Assembly (NCBI GenBank): GCA_026126165.1
Contig: JAHCJR010000015.1
Location: 1-50,179, forward strand
Length of the DNA: 50,179 bases
From: Alphaproteobacteria bacterium
GTDB taxonomy: Bacteria; Pseudomonadota; Alphaproteobacteria; Ferrovibrionales; Ferrovibrionaceae
Direction of reading: 5' to 3'
In this document: positions 17,939 to 26,710 of the stretch, piece by piece
Position numbering within the stretch: position 1 is the stretch's first letter
Layout of the letters: each line of letters starts with the position of its first letter
Position numbers and translations under genes: made by a program
Notes under the pieces: model-generated
Database searches by the model: none
What the model was told of the DNA's origin: nothing
What the model saw: the letters and a program-made list of their open reading frames with translations, nothing else

Positions 17939-20900
17939 ATGACGGGCGCGGGCGAACTGATCACGTCCCGGAGCGTGCTGGAAGGCGAACGCAAGTTCGT
18001 CACCATCCTCTTTGCCGATCTGGCGGATTCGACGCGCCTGATCGAGAATCTCGATCCCGAGGAGGCGGCGCGGCGGCTTGATCTGGTGATCGCCACCATG
18101 CGCGAGGCGGTCGGGCGCTTCGAGGGTCTGGTCAACAAGGTCCAGGGCGATGGCGTGATGGCGATCTTCGGGGCGCCGAAGCCGCTCGAGGACCACGCCG
18201 TGCGCGCCTGTTGTGCCGCGCTGTGGATGCGCCAGGCCATGCGCGCCGAGGCCTTGCAGGATCTCGCCATCCGCATCGGCATCCATAGCGGCGAGGTCGT
18301 GCTGCGGGCGGTCTCGAACGATCTCACCGCCAACCTGGATGCCTTCGGCATCGCCGCCCATGTGGCGAGCCGGATGCAGCAGGCCGCCGGCCGTTCGGAG
18401 ATCGTGCTGACGCAGGCAACCCTGCGCGCCGCGCGCCGGCATGTCGAGGTCGCCGATCCGCGGGCCGAGATGGTGCGCGGCCTGAGCGAGCCGGTGCAGA
18501 CCTTCCGCCTCGTCGGCCTGCGCCAGGCGCGGGCGAGCCAGCAGTTTCGCGCCGGCCGCAATCTCGCCCCCTTCGTCGGCCGCGCCGCCGAGATGGCGGA
18601 GCTGCGCAAGGCCCTGGCCGAGGCAACGCGGGGCGTGGCGCAGGCGATCTGCGTCCAGGGCGAAGCCGGCGTCGGCAAGAGCCGGCTGATCTACGAATTC
18701 ATCGAGAGCTGCCGCGCCGCCGGGCTGCCGGTGCTCGAAGCGCGGGCCACGGCCCATGGCCAGGTCCGTCCTTTCGGCGCCCTGCTGGAATTGCTGCGCG
18801 ACGTCTTCGAGATGCGGCCGGGCGAAGCGGCGGCGGACGCGCAGGGGCGGCTTTCCGGCAGGCTCGGCGCATTCGATCCGGCGCTGGCCGGCGAGGCCGC
18901 GTTCCTGCTCGACTTCATGGGTATCGGCGGCGAGACCCAGGGCGGCACGGCCGGCGATCCGGCGGCACGGCGGGAGCGGCTCTTCGCGCTTCTGGGGCGC
19001 CTGATCGCCGCGGCCGCCAGAGAGCGGACGCTGGTGATCCTGATCGAGGATCTGCACTGGCTCGACGGTTCGAGCGCGGCCTTTCTCGAGGCGCTGGGCG
19101 ATGTGCTGCCGGGCCGGCGCATCCTGCTGCTTGCCACCTGCCGGCCCGGCGCGGGCGCGGACATGCTGGAGCGCCTCGGCGCGCGGCGGATCGCACTTCG
19201 CCCGCTCGAGCCGGCGGAGGTGGCCGACCTGCTGTCGGGACTGCTCGGCCCGGACCCATCGATGGCGGAGATCGCGCGGCGCATCGCCGAGCGCGCCGGC
19301 GGCAATCCATTCTTCAACGAAGAACTGGTCCGCGCCTGCGCCGAGACCGGTGCGATCCGGGGCGGGCCCGGCCGCTATGCCGCGAGAGGGGAGCCGGTGG
19401 CGATCCGCCTGCCGCCCACCATCCAGGCGTTGCTTGGGGCGCGCATCGACCGGCTGGGCGAGGCGGACAAGCGACTGCTCCAGGTGGCGGCGGCGATCGG
19501 GCGGGAGTTTCCGCGCGACGTGCTGCAGCGCGCCGGCGCCCTGGCATCGGCGCCGCTCACCGAGGCGCTGATCCGGCTCGCCGACGGCGATTTCATCCGC
19601 GAACAGTCGCCGAGCGGCGAGGTCTGGGCCTTCAAGCATCCGCTGATCCAGGAGACCGCCTATGGCGCGCTGCTGGCCGAGCGCCGGCGCGAACTGCATG
19701 GACGGGTCGCCGAAGCGATTGCCGAATTGCGCGGCAACGCGCCGGAGAATGCCGGCCTGGTGGCGCATCACTGGGAAATGGCGGGCGAAGGGCATCGCGC
19801 CGCCGTCAGCATGATCCAGGCCGCGCTCTGGATCGGCACCCGCGACAGCGCGCGGGCGCTGCAGGACTGGCGGCGCGCGCGCGAATTGCTGCTGCCGCAG
19901 GCGGCCGATCCGCAGGTCAAGTACATGCTGATGATGGCCGCCGGCCAGATCGTGAACTTCTCCTGGCGCGAAGGTATCCCGGCCGCCGATGCGGAAAGCT
20001 GCTTCCGCGAGGCGGAAGGGCTGGCGCGCGAGCTTGGCGACTTCCGCGCGCTGACCCTGATCGTCGCCGCCTATGGCCGGCTGCTGGCCGCCAGCGGCTC
20101 GGCGGACGATTATGTCGCGCGTATCGACGAGGCCATGGGCTATCTGGGCAACCGGCCGGATGCGAGCCTGCGGGCGACGCTGAAGGCGGTGCGTTGCCAT
20201 GCGCTGCGGCTGGCCGGACGGTTGCCGGAGGCGCTGCGCGAGGCCGACGAGGCGCTGGCGGAGGCCGGCCGCATCCGCCCCGCCGAGCAGCTCATGCTGG
20301 GCTTCAACGTGGCGGTCTGGCTGCTCGGGCTGCGGGCCCAGACCCTGGTCCTGCTTGGCCGCGGTGCGGAAGCGCGCGAAGCGGCCTCGCGGATGCTCGC
20401 GCGGCCGGAAGGCGAACTCGACGATACCCTTGCGGCGCAGGCGCATGCGGCGCTCGCCGATCTCGCCTGGATCGAGGGCGATGCCGCCGCTCAAGGGCGG
20501 CATGCGTCGGCCCTGCTCGGGATCGCGGAGCGCAGTGCGAGCAGCTATCTCCGCGTCCATGCGCTGGCCGCGCAGGGGGCGGCGCTGCTCGGCGCCAGCC
20601 GGGCGCCGGAAGCGGTCGCGCAACTCGGGCAGGCGCTCGCCCTGGCGCGCGAGCGGCGGACCGGGCTCGAGATCGAGCCCCGCCTGCTTGCCGACCTGGC
20701 GCTTGCCAATGCCCGCGCCGGTGATCGGGCCGCCGCCCTCGACTGCGCGGTGCAGGCACGGCGCATGGCGGAGGCGCGCCGCGCGCGGGTGGTGGCTTGC
20801 TATGCCGCACTCATCTGTGCCCGGCTGGATGGCGATGGCGATCCGGCTATGGCATCCCGCCGGCTGCGCTCGGCCGAGGACGAAGCCCGACGCCTTGGCT

Positions 20901-20944
20901 GCGAGGCGTTGCCCGGGCTGGTGTCGCGCGTGCTGGAGGACTGA
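17939..20944 (+). CDS. Class III adenylate cyclase fused to an ATPase and helical-repeat region
   Basis: 1001-residue soluble signalling protein. Residues 15-190 are a class III nucleotide cyclase: metal Asp27 (FADLADSTR) and Asp71 (VQGDGVMAIFG), adenine-selecting Lys67 and Asp134, and Arg145. The usual transition-state Asn is His141, which I recall in other cyclase-ATPase fusions. From about 205 comes an AAA/STAND-type ATPase with Walker A GEAGVGKS (241-248) and Walker B LVILIEDLHWLD (about 363-374). The C-terminal 450 residues are Ala/Leu-rich and repeat-like (TPR-type). ATG 17939 is chosen for its GGAAGG site; ATG 17891 would add 16 residues. The product is predicted to be cAMP. Confidence 0.88.
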   Translation: MTGAGELITSRSVLEGERKFVTILFADLADSTRLIENLDPEEAARRLDLVIATMREAVGRFEGLVNKVQGDGVMAIFGAPKPLEDHAVRACCAALWMRQAMRAEALQDLAIRIGIHSGEVVLRAVSNDLTANLDAFGIAAHVASRMQQAAGRSEIVLTQATLRAARRHVEVADPRAEMVRGLSEPVQTFRLVGLRQARASQQFRAGRNLAPFVGRAAEMAELRKALAEATRGVAQAICVQGEAGVGKSRLIYEFIESCRAAGLPVLEARATAHGQVRPFGALLELLRDVFEMRPGEAAADAQGRLSGRLGAFDPALAGEAAFLLDFMGIGGETQGGTAGDPAARRERLFALLGRLIAAAARERTLVILIEDLHWLDGSSAAFLEALGDVLPGRRILLLATCRPGAGADMLERLGARRIALRPLEPAEVADLLSGLLGPDPSMAEIARRIAERAGGNPFFNEELVRACAETGAIRGGPGRYAARGEPVAIRLPPTIQALLGARIDRLGEADKRLLQVAAAIGREFPRDVLQRAGALASAPLTEALIRLADGDFIREQSPSGEVWAFKHPLIQETAYGALLAERRRELHGRVAEAIAELRGNAPENAGLVAHHWEMAGEGHRAAVSMIQAALWIGTRDSARALQDWRRARELLLPQAADPQVKYMLMMAAGQIVNFSWREGIPAADAESCFREAEGLARELGDFRALTLIVAAYGRLLAASGSADDYVARIDEAMGYLGNRPDASLRATLKAVRCHALRLAGRLPEALREADEALAEAGRIRPAEQLMLGFNVAVWLLGLRAQTLVLLGRGAEAREAASRMLARPEGELDDTLAAQAHAALADLAWIEGDAAAQGRHASALLGIAERSASSYLRVHALAAQGAALLGASRAPEAVAQLGQALALARERRTGLEIEPRLLADLALANARAGDRAAALDCAVQARRMAEARRARVVACYAALICARLDGDGDPAMASRRLRSAEDEARRLGCEALPGLVSRVLED

Positions 20945-21022
20945 GCCAGGTCTCGTGCGTTGCCAGCCTGCCCTGCCGGGTCTATAGACGGATGCCCGAT
21001 CCTTGCCAAACGGAGAGGCCGA

Positions 21023-21292
21023 ATGCAGACGGACAATCGCTTGCTCGACGATCTCGCCCGCCTTGCCGCCGGTGCCGCCGGGACCTTGCAGGGTCTGCGC
21101 GGTGAAATCGACAATCTGGTCCGCCAGCAGCTCGAGCGGTTGCTGGCCGGCATGGACCTGGTGAGCCGCGAGGAGTTCGAGGCCGTCAAGGCGATGGCCG
21201 CCGCGGCCCGCGCCGAGAACGAACGTCTCGCGGCGGACCTTGAGGCACTGCGCCGGCAGGTGCGCCCGCTGGACCCGCCAACCGGCGAATAG
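21023..21292 (+). CDS. ubiK: Ubiquinone biosynthesis accessory factor UbiK (BMFP/YqiC family)
   Basis: 89-residue member of the BMFP family (DUF526), which in Escherichia coli assists aerobic ubiquinone synthesis by binding lipids and the Ubi complex. The core is typical: DDLARLAAGAAGTLQGLRGEI, then LERLLAGMDLVSREEFEAVK and a C-terminal coiled coil (ARAENERLAADLEALRRQV) that drives trimerisation. The ATG is preceded by GGAGAGG. The role in ubiquinone synthesis is by family, not shown here. Confidence 0.85.
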   Translation: MQTDNRLLDDLARLAAGAAGTLQGLRGEIDNLVRQQLERLLAGMDLVSREEFEAVKAMAAAARAENERLAADLEALRRQVRPLDPPTGE

Positions 21293-21524
21293 GCAGGCGA
21301 TACCGGGCTGTAGCGCGGACGCCTTATCCACAGTCTTTTTCCGGCCCGGGCAAATTCGCCCTTGCGGGCCGACTCGGCGTTTCCTAGTCTACCTATATGG
21401 TGCGTCGCCCAGCAGGACAACCATATGTATGGCCCGCCGGTGGTGCGGCGGTTCGGACATACACGCTCCGCGATCCAGACACCCTCATCGCCCGACAGCC
21501 GGCGCGCCGGTGGAGGCTTCACGC

Positions 21525-22028
21525 ATGACATCCCTGCTCGATCACGCCGATACCTACCAGGCGAACCCGCTCGACATGATCGAGGAGATCGTGTCGGAGC
21601 ATGAATGGCCCTTCGACCGGCAGGGCGACGATGAACTGACCGTGGGCGTGACCGGAAAATGGTGCGACTACCAGCTCTGGTTCTCCTGGCGGCCGGAGGT
21701 TGGCGCGCTGCAATTCTCCTGCGCCTTCGACCTGAAACCGCCGGAGCCGCGCCGGCGCGATCTGCACAGCCTGATCGTGATGCTGAACGAACGGCTCTGG
21801 ATCGGCCATTTCGACCTCTGGGGCGACGAGGGACTGCTCGTCTACCGGCATGCCCTGCTGCTGCGCGGCAGCGGCGGCCCCAATTCCGAACAGATCGAGG
21901 ATCTGGTGGAGATCGGACTGTCGGAATGCGAGCGGTTCTATCCCGCATTCCAGTTCGCCGTCTGGGGCGGCAAGTCGCCGCGCGAGGCGATCGAGGCGGC
22001 GATGCTGGAAACCGTCGGCGAGGCCTGA
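21525..22028 (+). CDS. YbjN domain-containing protein
   Basis: 167-residue cytoplasmic protein of the YbjN family (type III secretion chaperone-like fold). Recognisable segments are NPLDMIEEIVSEHEWPFDR, the following beta-rich stretch (YQLWFSWRPEVGALQFSCAF) and LLLRGSGGPNSEQIEDLVEI. A similar gene stands directly before proC in many alphaproteobacteria, as here. GGAGG stands eight bases upstream of the ATG. The molecular function is unknown. Confidence 0.82.
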   Translation: MTSLLDHADTYQANPLDMIEEIVSEHEWPFDRQGDDELTVGVTGKWCDYQLWFSWRPEVGALQFSCAFDLKPPEPRRRDLHSLIVMLNERLWIGHFDLWGDEGLLVYRHALLLRGSGGPNSEQIEDLVEIGLSECERFYPAFQFAVWGGKSPREAIEAAMLETVGEA

Positions 22029-22057
22029 CAGTCTCGATCCGTCCGCCGGAGGGCTTT

Positions 22058-22867
22058 ATGACCGGACTTGTGCTGCTCGGCTGCGGCAAGATGGGGCAGG
22101 CCATGCTGGCCGGCTGGCTGGAGCGCGGCATCCGGCCGGAGGAGGTGCTGGTCGTCGATCCCGGGGCGCAGGCGCGCGAATTCGCCGAGGCGCACCATGT
22201 CCGCACTCTCACGGATGCGCAACGGCTGCCGGCTGATTTCGCGCCGGACATGGTGATCCTGGCGGTGAAGCCGCAATCCATGGCCGAAGCGGTGCAGCCG
22301 CTGGTCCGCCAGCTTGCGGACCGGCCGGTCTATCTCTCCATCGCGGCCGGCAAGACCATCGCCGGTTTCGAGGGCTGGTTCGGCCCGGCGGCGCGCATCG
22401 TGCGGGCGATGCCGAACACGCCCGCCGCCATCGGCCGTGGCATGATCGTGGCCTGCGCCAATGCCAACGTGGACCGCGCGGCGCGGGAACTGGCCGACCG
22501 GCTCCTGGGCGCGGTCGGGGCCGTCGCCTGGGTCGAGGACGAGGGGCTGATGGACGCGGTGACCGCCGTCTCCGGTTCGGGGCCCGCCTATGTCTTTCTG
22601 CTCATCGAGACGCTGGCGGCGGCCGGCGCGGCGGCCGGATTGCCGCCCGATCTGGCGCTGGAACTGGCGCGCCGGACCGTGGCCGGGGCGGGCGAACTGG
22701 CGCTCGCCGCCAGTGAAGGGCCGGACCAGCTTCGCCGCAACGTCACCTCGCCGGGCGGCACGACGGAGGCGGCGCTCGAAGTCCTCATGGGCGAGGCCGG
22801 TCTCGCCCCGCTCATGCGCCGGGCGGTCGCTGCGGCGACGCGGCGCTCGCGCGAACTTGCCGGCTGA
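22058..22867 (+). CDS. proC: Pyrroline-5-carboxylate reductase
   Basis: Last step of proline synthesis, the NAD(P)H-dependent reduction of pyrroline-5-carboxylate in the cytoplasm. It has 269 residues, the usual length. The Rossmann glycine motif is GLVLLGCGKMGQAML and VRAMPNTPAAIG is conserved. The family signature lies around SGSGPAYVFLLIE, and the C-terminal NVTSPGGTTEAAL matches ProC. A GGAGGG site precedes the ATG, and the gene follows the YbjN gene by 29 bases, probably in the same transcript. Confidence 0.97.
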   Translation: MTGLVLLGCGKMGQAMLAGWLERGIRPEEVLVVDPGAQAREFAEAHHVRTLTDAQRLPADFAPDMVILAVKPQSMAEAVQPLVRQLADRPVYLSIAAGKTIAGFEGWFGPAARIVRAMPNTPAAIGRGMIVACANANVDRAARELADRLLGAVGAVAWVEDEGLMDAVTAVSGSGPAYVFLLIETLAAAGAAAGLPPDLALELARRTVAGAGELALAASEGPDQLRRNVTSPGGTTEAALEVLMGEAGLAPLMRRAVAAATRRSRELAG

Positions 22868-22932
22868 CCCTTGCCGCGCGGGCCCGAAGGCCCCACTCTT
22901 TCCCAGACGGGCGCGGGCACGAGGGAGCAGCG

Positions 22933-23565
22933 ATGGCGCGCAAGGCAAGGAGTTCCGGCAAGGCGAAGGGCGGCAGACAGTCGCCGCCGCCCGATCCCGT
23001 CGATGCGGCGCTGGCGCTTGCGGCCGAGCGCGGCTGGCGGGAGACGACCTTGCGCGACATCGCGGAGCGGTCCGGCCGGGGCCTGGCGGAACTCTATCGC
23101 GACTATCCCGGCAAGGGCGCGATCCTCGCCGCCTTCATGGCCCGGATCGACGAGCGGGTGCTGGTCGGCGCCGAAACCGACGTCGGCGATGGCGAATCGG
23201 CACGCGACCGGCTCTTCGAGGTGATCATGCGCCGTTTCGATGCGCTGGCGCCGCACCGCGAGGCGCTGCGCGCCATCCTGCGCGATCTCGGGCGCGATCC
23301 GGTGGCGCTGTGCGAATTCGCGACCGGTCCCGCCCGGCGCAGCCTCGCCATCATGCTGACGGCGGCGGGACTGGATGCCGGCGGGCTGGCCGGCCTGCTG
23401 CGCCGCAAGGGGCTGGGCGTCATCTATGCCGATACGTTCCGGGTCTGGCTCAACGACGAGAGTGCGGACCAGGCGCGAACCATGGCCCATCTCGACCGCC
23501 GCCTGAGACAGGCCGAACAGGCGTTGGCCTGGCGGCGGCGACCGGCGGCGACCGCTGCCGTCTGA
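22933..23565 (+). CDS. TetR family transcriptional regulator
   Basis: 210-residue one-component regulator. After a basic N-terminal tail (ARKARSSGKAKGGR) the TetR helix-turn-helix is visible at about residues 22-67: ALALAAERGWRETTLRDIAE and GLAELYRDYPGKGAIL. The C-terminal ligand domain is not recognisable beyond the family. It lies between proC and the phasin gene; TetR genes are often found next to phasin genes in alphaproteobacteria, so it may control the phasin gene or itself (inference). Confidence 0.85.
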   Translation: MARKARSSGKAKGGRQSPPPDPVDAALALAAERGWRETTLRDIAERSGRGLAELYRDYPGKGAILAAFMARIDERVLVGAETDVGDGESARDRLFEVIMRRFDALAPHREALRAILRDLGRDPVALCEFATGPARRSLAIMLTAAGLDAGGLAGLLRRKGLGVIYADTFRVWLNDESADQARTMAHLDRRLRQAEQALAWRRRPAATAAV

Positions 23566-23571
23566 GTATTT

Positions 23572-23642
23572 TTGTGCACTGCACAATATTGACTTGACGG
23601 GCAGCCGGTTTGCTGCATTAATAGATATGTTGCAGCGCACAA
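23572..23642 (+). promoter_or_regulatory. Phasin promoter with three inverted repeats (PhaR-like operator candidate)
   Basis: TTGTGCA-C-TGCACAA (23572-23586) is a perfect 15-base palindrome. GCAGC-N6-GCTGC (23601-23616) is a second. TGTTGCAGCGCACAA (23628-23642) is an imperfect third. TTGACG (23594-23599) with TTAATA 18 bases further on is a plausible -35/-10, placing the middle repeat in the spacer. PhaR repressors of polyhydroxybutyrate genes are known to bind CTGC/GCAG-type repeats, so this is a PhaR operator candidate by inference. Confidence 0.6.
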
Positions 23643-23733
23643 TTAGCGTTGCGCCGAGTTTTCGGGCCGGCGATCCTGCCCTGTCGGATCCCGGTCCTGA
23701 CTTTCAGATCCAACCTGATCGAGGACCGAAACG

Positions 23734-24204
23734 ATGGCCAAGACCGAGAATGCGTTCGCCGCTTTCGACTTCACCAAGATGATGAAGGACTTCGACGTGG
23801 CGAAGATGGACATGAGCAAGATGTTCAAGGACTTCAAGTTTCCCGGTGTCGATGTCGAGAAGATCTTTGACATGCATCGGCGCAACTTCGAGGCGGTGAG
23901 CGCCGCCAACCAGGTGGCGGCCGAGGGGATGCAGACCCTGGCCCGCCGTCAGGCCGAAATCCTCCGCCAGGCAGTCGAGGAGGCCAACGAGGCGGTGCGC
24001 GACATGATGGCCGCGCAGAGCCCCGAGCAGAATGCCGCCAAGCAGGCGGAACTCGCCAAGCAGACGCTCGAGCGGGCGATCGGCAACATGCGCGAACTGG
24101 CCGAGCTTGCCGCCAAGTCCAACAACGAGGCGTTCGAGGTCATCAACAAGCGCGTGCTGAGTTCGATCGACGAGATCAAGGAACTTCTGCCGAAGCAGAA
24201 GTAA
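23734..24204 (+). CDS. phaP: Phasin (polyhydroxyalkanoate granule surface protein)
   Basis: 156-residue amphipathic-helix protein of the phasin family, which coats polyhydroxyalkanoate granules and sets their size and number. The N-terminus is rich in Met, Lys and Phe (FDFTKMMKDFDVAKMDMSKM). The phasin core starts near FDMHRRNFEAVSAANQVAAEG, followed by a long helix (RRQAEILRQAVEEANEAV). There is no signal or membrane segment. The start ATG has a GAGGA site. It has its own promoter region with palindromes and ends in a strong terminator, so it is monocistronic. The symbol is by family. Confidence 0.93.
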   Translation: MAKTENAFAAFDFTKMMKDFDVAKMDMSKMFKDFKFPGVDVEKIFDMHRRNFEAVSAANQVAAEGMQTLARRQAEILRQAVEEANEAVRDMMAAQSPEQNAAKQAELAKQTLERAIGNMRELAELAAKSNNEAFEVINKRVLSSIDEIKELLPKQK

Positions 24205-24228
24205 GACGCATCTCCGGTACAGGCGTCG

Positions 24229-24257
24229 GGGCCGGGCGGGCGACCGCCCGGCCCTTT
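24229..24257 (+). terminator. Intrinsic terminator of the phasin gene
   Basis: GGGCCGGGCGG (24229-24239), loop GCGA, CCGCCCGGCCC (24244-24254), then TTT. The perfect 11-base G+C stem directly follows the phasin gene. The U-run is short, and the facing G3E GTPase gene ends only 4 bases later. Confidence 0.8.
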
Positions 24258-24260
24258 CCG

Positions 24261-25358
24261 TCACGGCAGGGTCGCGGCGTGCTCAGCCAAATCCCGCCAG
24301 CTCCGCGCCAGTTCGGCGCCATCGAGGTCCCGGGCGATGATGACGAGCCGGCTGCGGCGGTCCGCGGTCGGCCAGTCCGTCAGTACGACGGGCGGATGAA
24401 AGACATGGTGCACGCCATGCACGATCACCGGCCCGCTTTCCCCCCGCAACGCAAGCACACCCTTCACCCGCAACAGTTCCGCGCCATGCACTTCCCTGAG
24501 CAGGCGTAGCCATTCGTTGCAGGACTGCCAGTCGAGCGGTGTCTCGGCAGTCAGGCAATGGGCACGGATGCGCGCATCGTGCCGGTTCACGTCGCCGTCA
24601 TGGTCGTGCCCACCATGGTCGTGCCCGTCATGGCCGTGGGCATGAGCATGGGCATGGGCCGGCACCGGGGCCGGGGCCGGAAACCAGCGGGCGAGCTCGC
24701 GGATGCGCCGCTCGCCATCCGGGCCGGGTCCGGCGAAAAGGCGATCCTTGCCGATCTCCCCGTGCCGGACGATATGGCGCGGCGCCCCCGGATTGAGCCG
24801 TGCGAGACGTGCGGCGAGGGCATCGACGGCTGCCTGGCCGGCCATATCCGCCTTGGTCAGCAGCAGCCGATCGGCCAGCGCCGCCTGCTTGAGCGCTTCG
24901 GGCTGCATGTCGAGCTGCATCGCCCCATGGACGCAATCGACGGTGGCGATCACGCAGTCAAGGCGCAGCCGATGCACCAGCAGGGGGTTGGCGAAGAGCG
25001 ACTGCATGATCGGCGCCGGATCGGCGAGCCCCGTGGTTTCGATCAGGATGCGGCCGAAGGGCGGAACGCTGCCTTCCTGGCGGCGGGCGAGCAGGTCCCG
25101 CAGGGTCTGGTCGAGGTCGCTCAGCACGGTGCAGCAGATGCAGCCGGAGCGCATCAACTTGATCTCGCCGCTCACCGACTCGACGAAGAGATGGTCGAGC
25201 CCGATCTCGCCGAATTCGTTGATGATGACGGCGCTGTCGCCCATCTCGGGCTGCTTGAGCAGCCGGTTGAGCAGCGTGGTCTTTCCCGACCCGAGAAAGC
25301 CGGTGATCAGCGAGACGGGAAGCCGCTCCGCCGACCGGTCGCGATCGAAAATGCCCAT
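24261..25358 (-). CDS. CobW/G3E family GTPase with His-rich metal-binding stretch
   Basis: 365-residue GTPase of the COG0523 group, which includes metal chaperones and insertases (zinc, cobalt, nitrile hydratase iron). Walker A is GFLGSGKTTLLN, the CxCC metal motif is SGCICCTVLSDL, and LLTKAD is the G4 region. A His-rich linker between the GTPase and C-terminal domains (AHAHAHAHGHDGHDHGGHDH) would bind zinc or a similar metal. The CobW C-terminal domain ends the protein. GGAGG precedes the ATG. No Zur-type site or zinc gene is adjacent, so the metal is not determined. Confidence 0.92.
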   Translation of the reverse strand: MGIFDRDRSAERLPVSLITGFLGSGKTTLLNRLLKQPEMGDSAVIINEFGEIGLDHLFVESVSGEIKLMRSGCICCTVLSDLDQTLRDLLARRQEGSVPPFGRILIETTGLADPAPIMQSLFANPLLVHRLRLDCVIATVDCVHGAMQLDMQPEALKQAALADRLLLTKADMAGQAAVDALAARLARLNPGAPRHIVRHGEIGKDRLFAGPGPDGERRIRELARWFPAPAPVPAHAHAHAHGHDGHDHGGHDHDGDVNRHDARIRAHCLTAETPLDWQSCNEWLRLLREVHGAELLRVKGVLALRGESGPVIVHGVHHVFHPPVVLTDWPTADRRSRLVIIARDLDGAELARSWRDLAEHAATLP

Positions 25359-25526
25359 GCCTCCCCGCCTCCCGAAAACGAATCTAGGGACCTTCCGGGC
25401 CGCAACGCAACAGGGGTCTGTCCCATGGCCCCGGTTGACAATCGCGCCGCGCATGGCGACCCTTTCGGGCAACAGGGGGCTGCGCCGTGGGCCGTCCTGG
25501 CCCGCGGCATTGTCAGGGAGGGGACG

Positions 25527-26609
25527 ATGACCAGCGAGAAGAAGGATCTGCCGTCCGGCGAGGCCGGCCGGGAGGGAATGGCCTCGCCCGCGCGGCGGGA
25601 TTTCATCAAGACTGCCGGCCTGGCAGGCGTGACCGCCGGCGCGCTCGCCGGCAAGTTCGCGCTGGCGCCGGTGTCCGAGGCGCAGGCGCAAGTGCCGGCG
25701 ACCGAACGCTGGTGGCCCTCGCGCTGGGGTCCGCTCGACGAGGCGGGCGCCTCCAACTGGATTACGCCGGAAAAGGTGCTCGATGCGGTGAAATGGATCC
25801 GCGACGGAAAGATCTACAAGATCGGGCGCACCTACGAAGCCGGCATGCCGCTTTTCGGCGTGCGCGCCTTCGCCATGCGCATTCCCGGCGGGCCGACCGG
25901 CGGCCCGTTCGGCGCGAACAAGCTGGTCTACAATGACGAGTATCTGGCGACCGAGGTCGGTCAGGTCGGCACGCAGTTCGACGGGCTCGGCCATATCGGC
26001 ATCCAGCTTGGCCGCGACGGCGACAAGAACGAGATCCGCTACTACAACGGCTTCACCGAGCAGGAAGTGGGATCGGCCTATGGCCTGAAGAAGCTCGGGG
26101 TGGAGAAGCTCAAGCCCATCTTCACCCGCGGCCATCTGATCGACGTGGCCGCCGGGGTGACCGGCGGCATGATGGATGCGGGTCAGGAGATCAGCCTTGC
26201 CATGGTGCGCCAGGCCCTGACGCGCCAGAACATGCGCGAGGAGGATATCAAGCCGGGCGATGCCATCTTCTTCAATACCGGCTGGGGCAAGCTCTGGATG
26301 CAGAACAATGACCGCTACAATGCCGGCGAACCGGGGATCGGCATGGAAGTGGCGCGCTGGGTCATCCAGAAGGAGCTGTGCCTGACCGGCGGCGATTGCT
26401 GGGCGGTGGAGGCGGTGCCCAACCCGGACGCCAAACTGGCATTCCCCGTGCATGGCGAACTGATCACCAAGCACGGCATCCTCAATCACGAGAACCTGGT
26501 GTTCGACGAGCTGATCGCCGAGCGGAAATACCAGTTCGTCTATTGTTTCTCGCCGGCGCCGATCAAGGGGGCGACCGGCTCCATGGGCTGTCCGATCGCC
26601 TTGACCTGA
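25527..26609 (+). CDS. Tat-exported cyclase-family (kynurenine formamidase-like) hydrolase
   Basis: 360 residues. A twin-arginine signal is visible: [20 protein letters not shown] followed by an AQA-type cleavage near residue 54, so the folded, probably metal-loaded protein is exported to the periplasm. The family motif HxGTHxDxPxH appears as [11 protein letters not shown]: the Asp and last His are kept while the first two His are Gln. I recall this GTQ(W/F)D variant in a subgroup of cyclase-family proteins. [10 protein letters not shown] is another family block. The substrate is unknown. GGGAGGGG lies before the ATG. Confidence 0.85.
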   Translation: MTSEKKDLPSGEAGREGMASPARRDFIKTAGLAGVTAGALAGKFALAPVSEAQAQVPATERWWPSRWGPLDEAGASNWITPEKVLDAVKWIRDGKIYKIGRTYEAGMPLFGVRAFAMRIPGGPTGGPFGANKLVYNDEYLATEVGQVGTQFDGLGHIGIQLGRDGDKNEIRYYNGFTEQEVGSAYGLKKLGVEKLKPIFTRGHLIDVAAGVTGGMMDAGQEISLAMVRQALTRQNMREEDIKPGDAIFFNTGWGKLWMQNNDRYNAGEPGIGMEVARWVIQKELCLTGGDCWAVEAVPNPDAKLAFPVHGELITKHGILNHENLVFDELIAERKYQFVYCFSPAPIKGATGSMGCPIALT

Positions 26610-26710
26610 AGCGGGACGGACTGCATCCGGCGGGCGGGGCGGCGCCCCGCCCGTTGCCTGGCGCGATCCTGAAGGGTAGCTTGCCGCCGTTGCCAAGGGA
26701 GGCGCTGGCG

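Noticed and set aside
17828-21331. A 1167-codon open frame on the minus strand opposite the cyclase-ATPase gene
   Set aside because: It is a shadow frame produced by G+C-rich third positions. The plus-strand protein has clear domains and a ribosome site, and the minus-strand translation has no recognisable fold.
21324-21332. A possible replication origin at the DnaA box
   Set aside because: Only one box, no A+T-rich unwinding region and no dnaA, hemE or parAB genes nearby.
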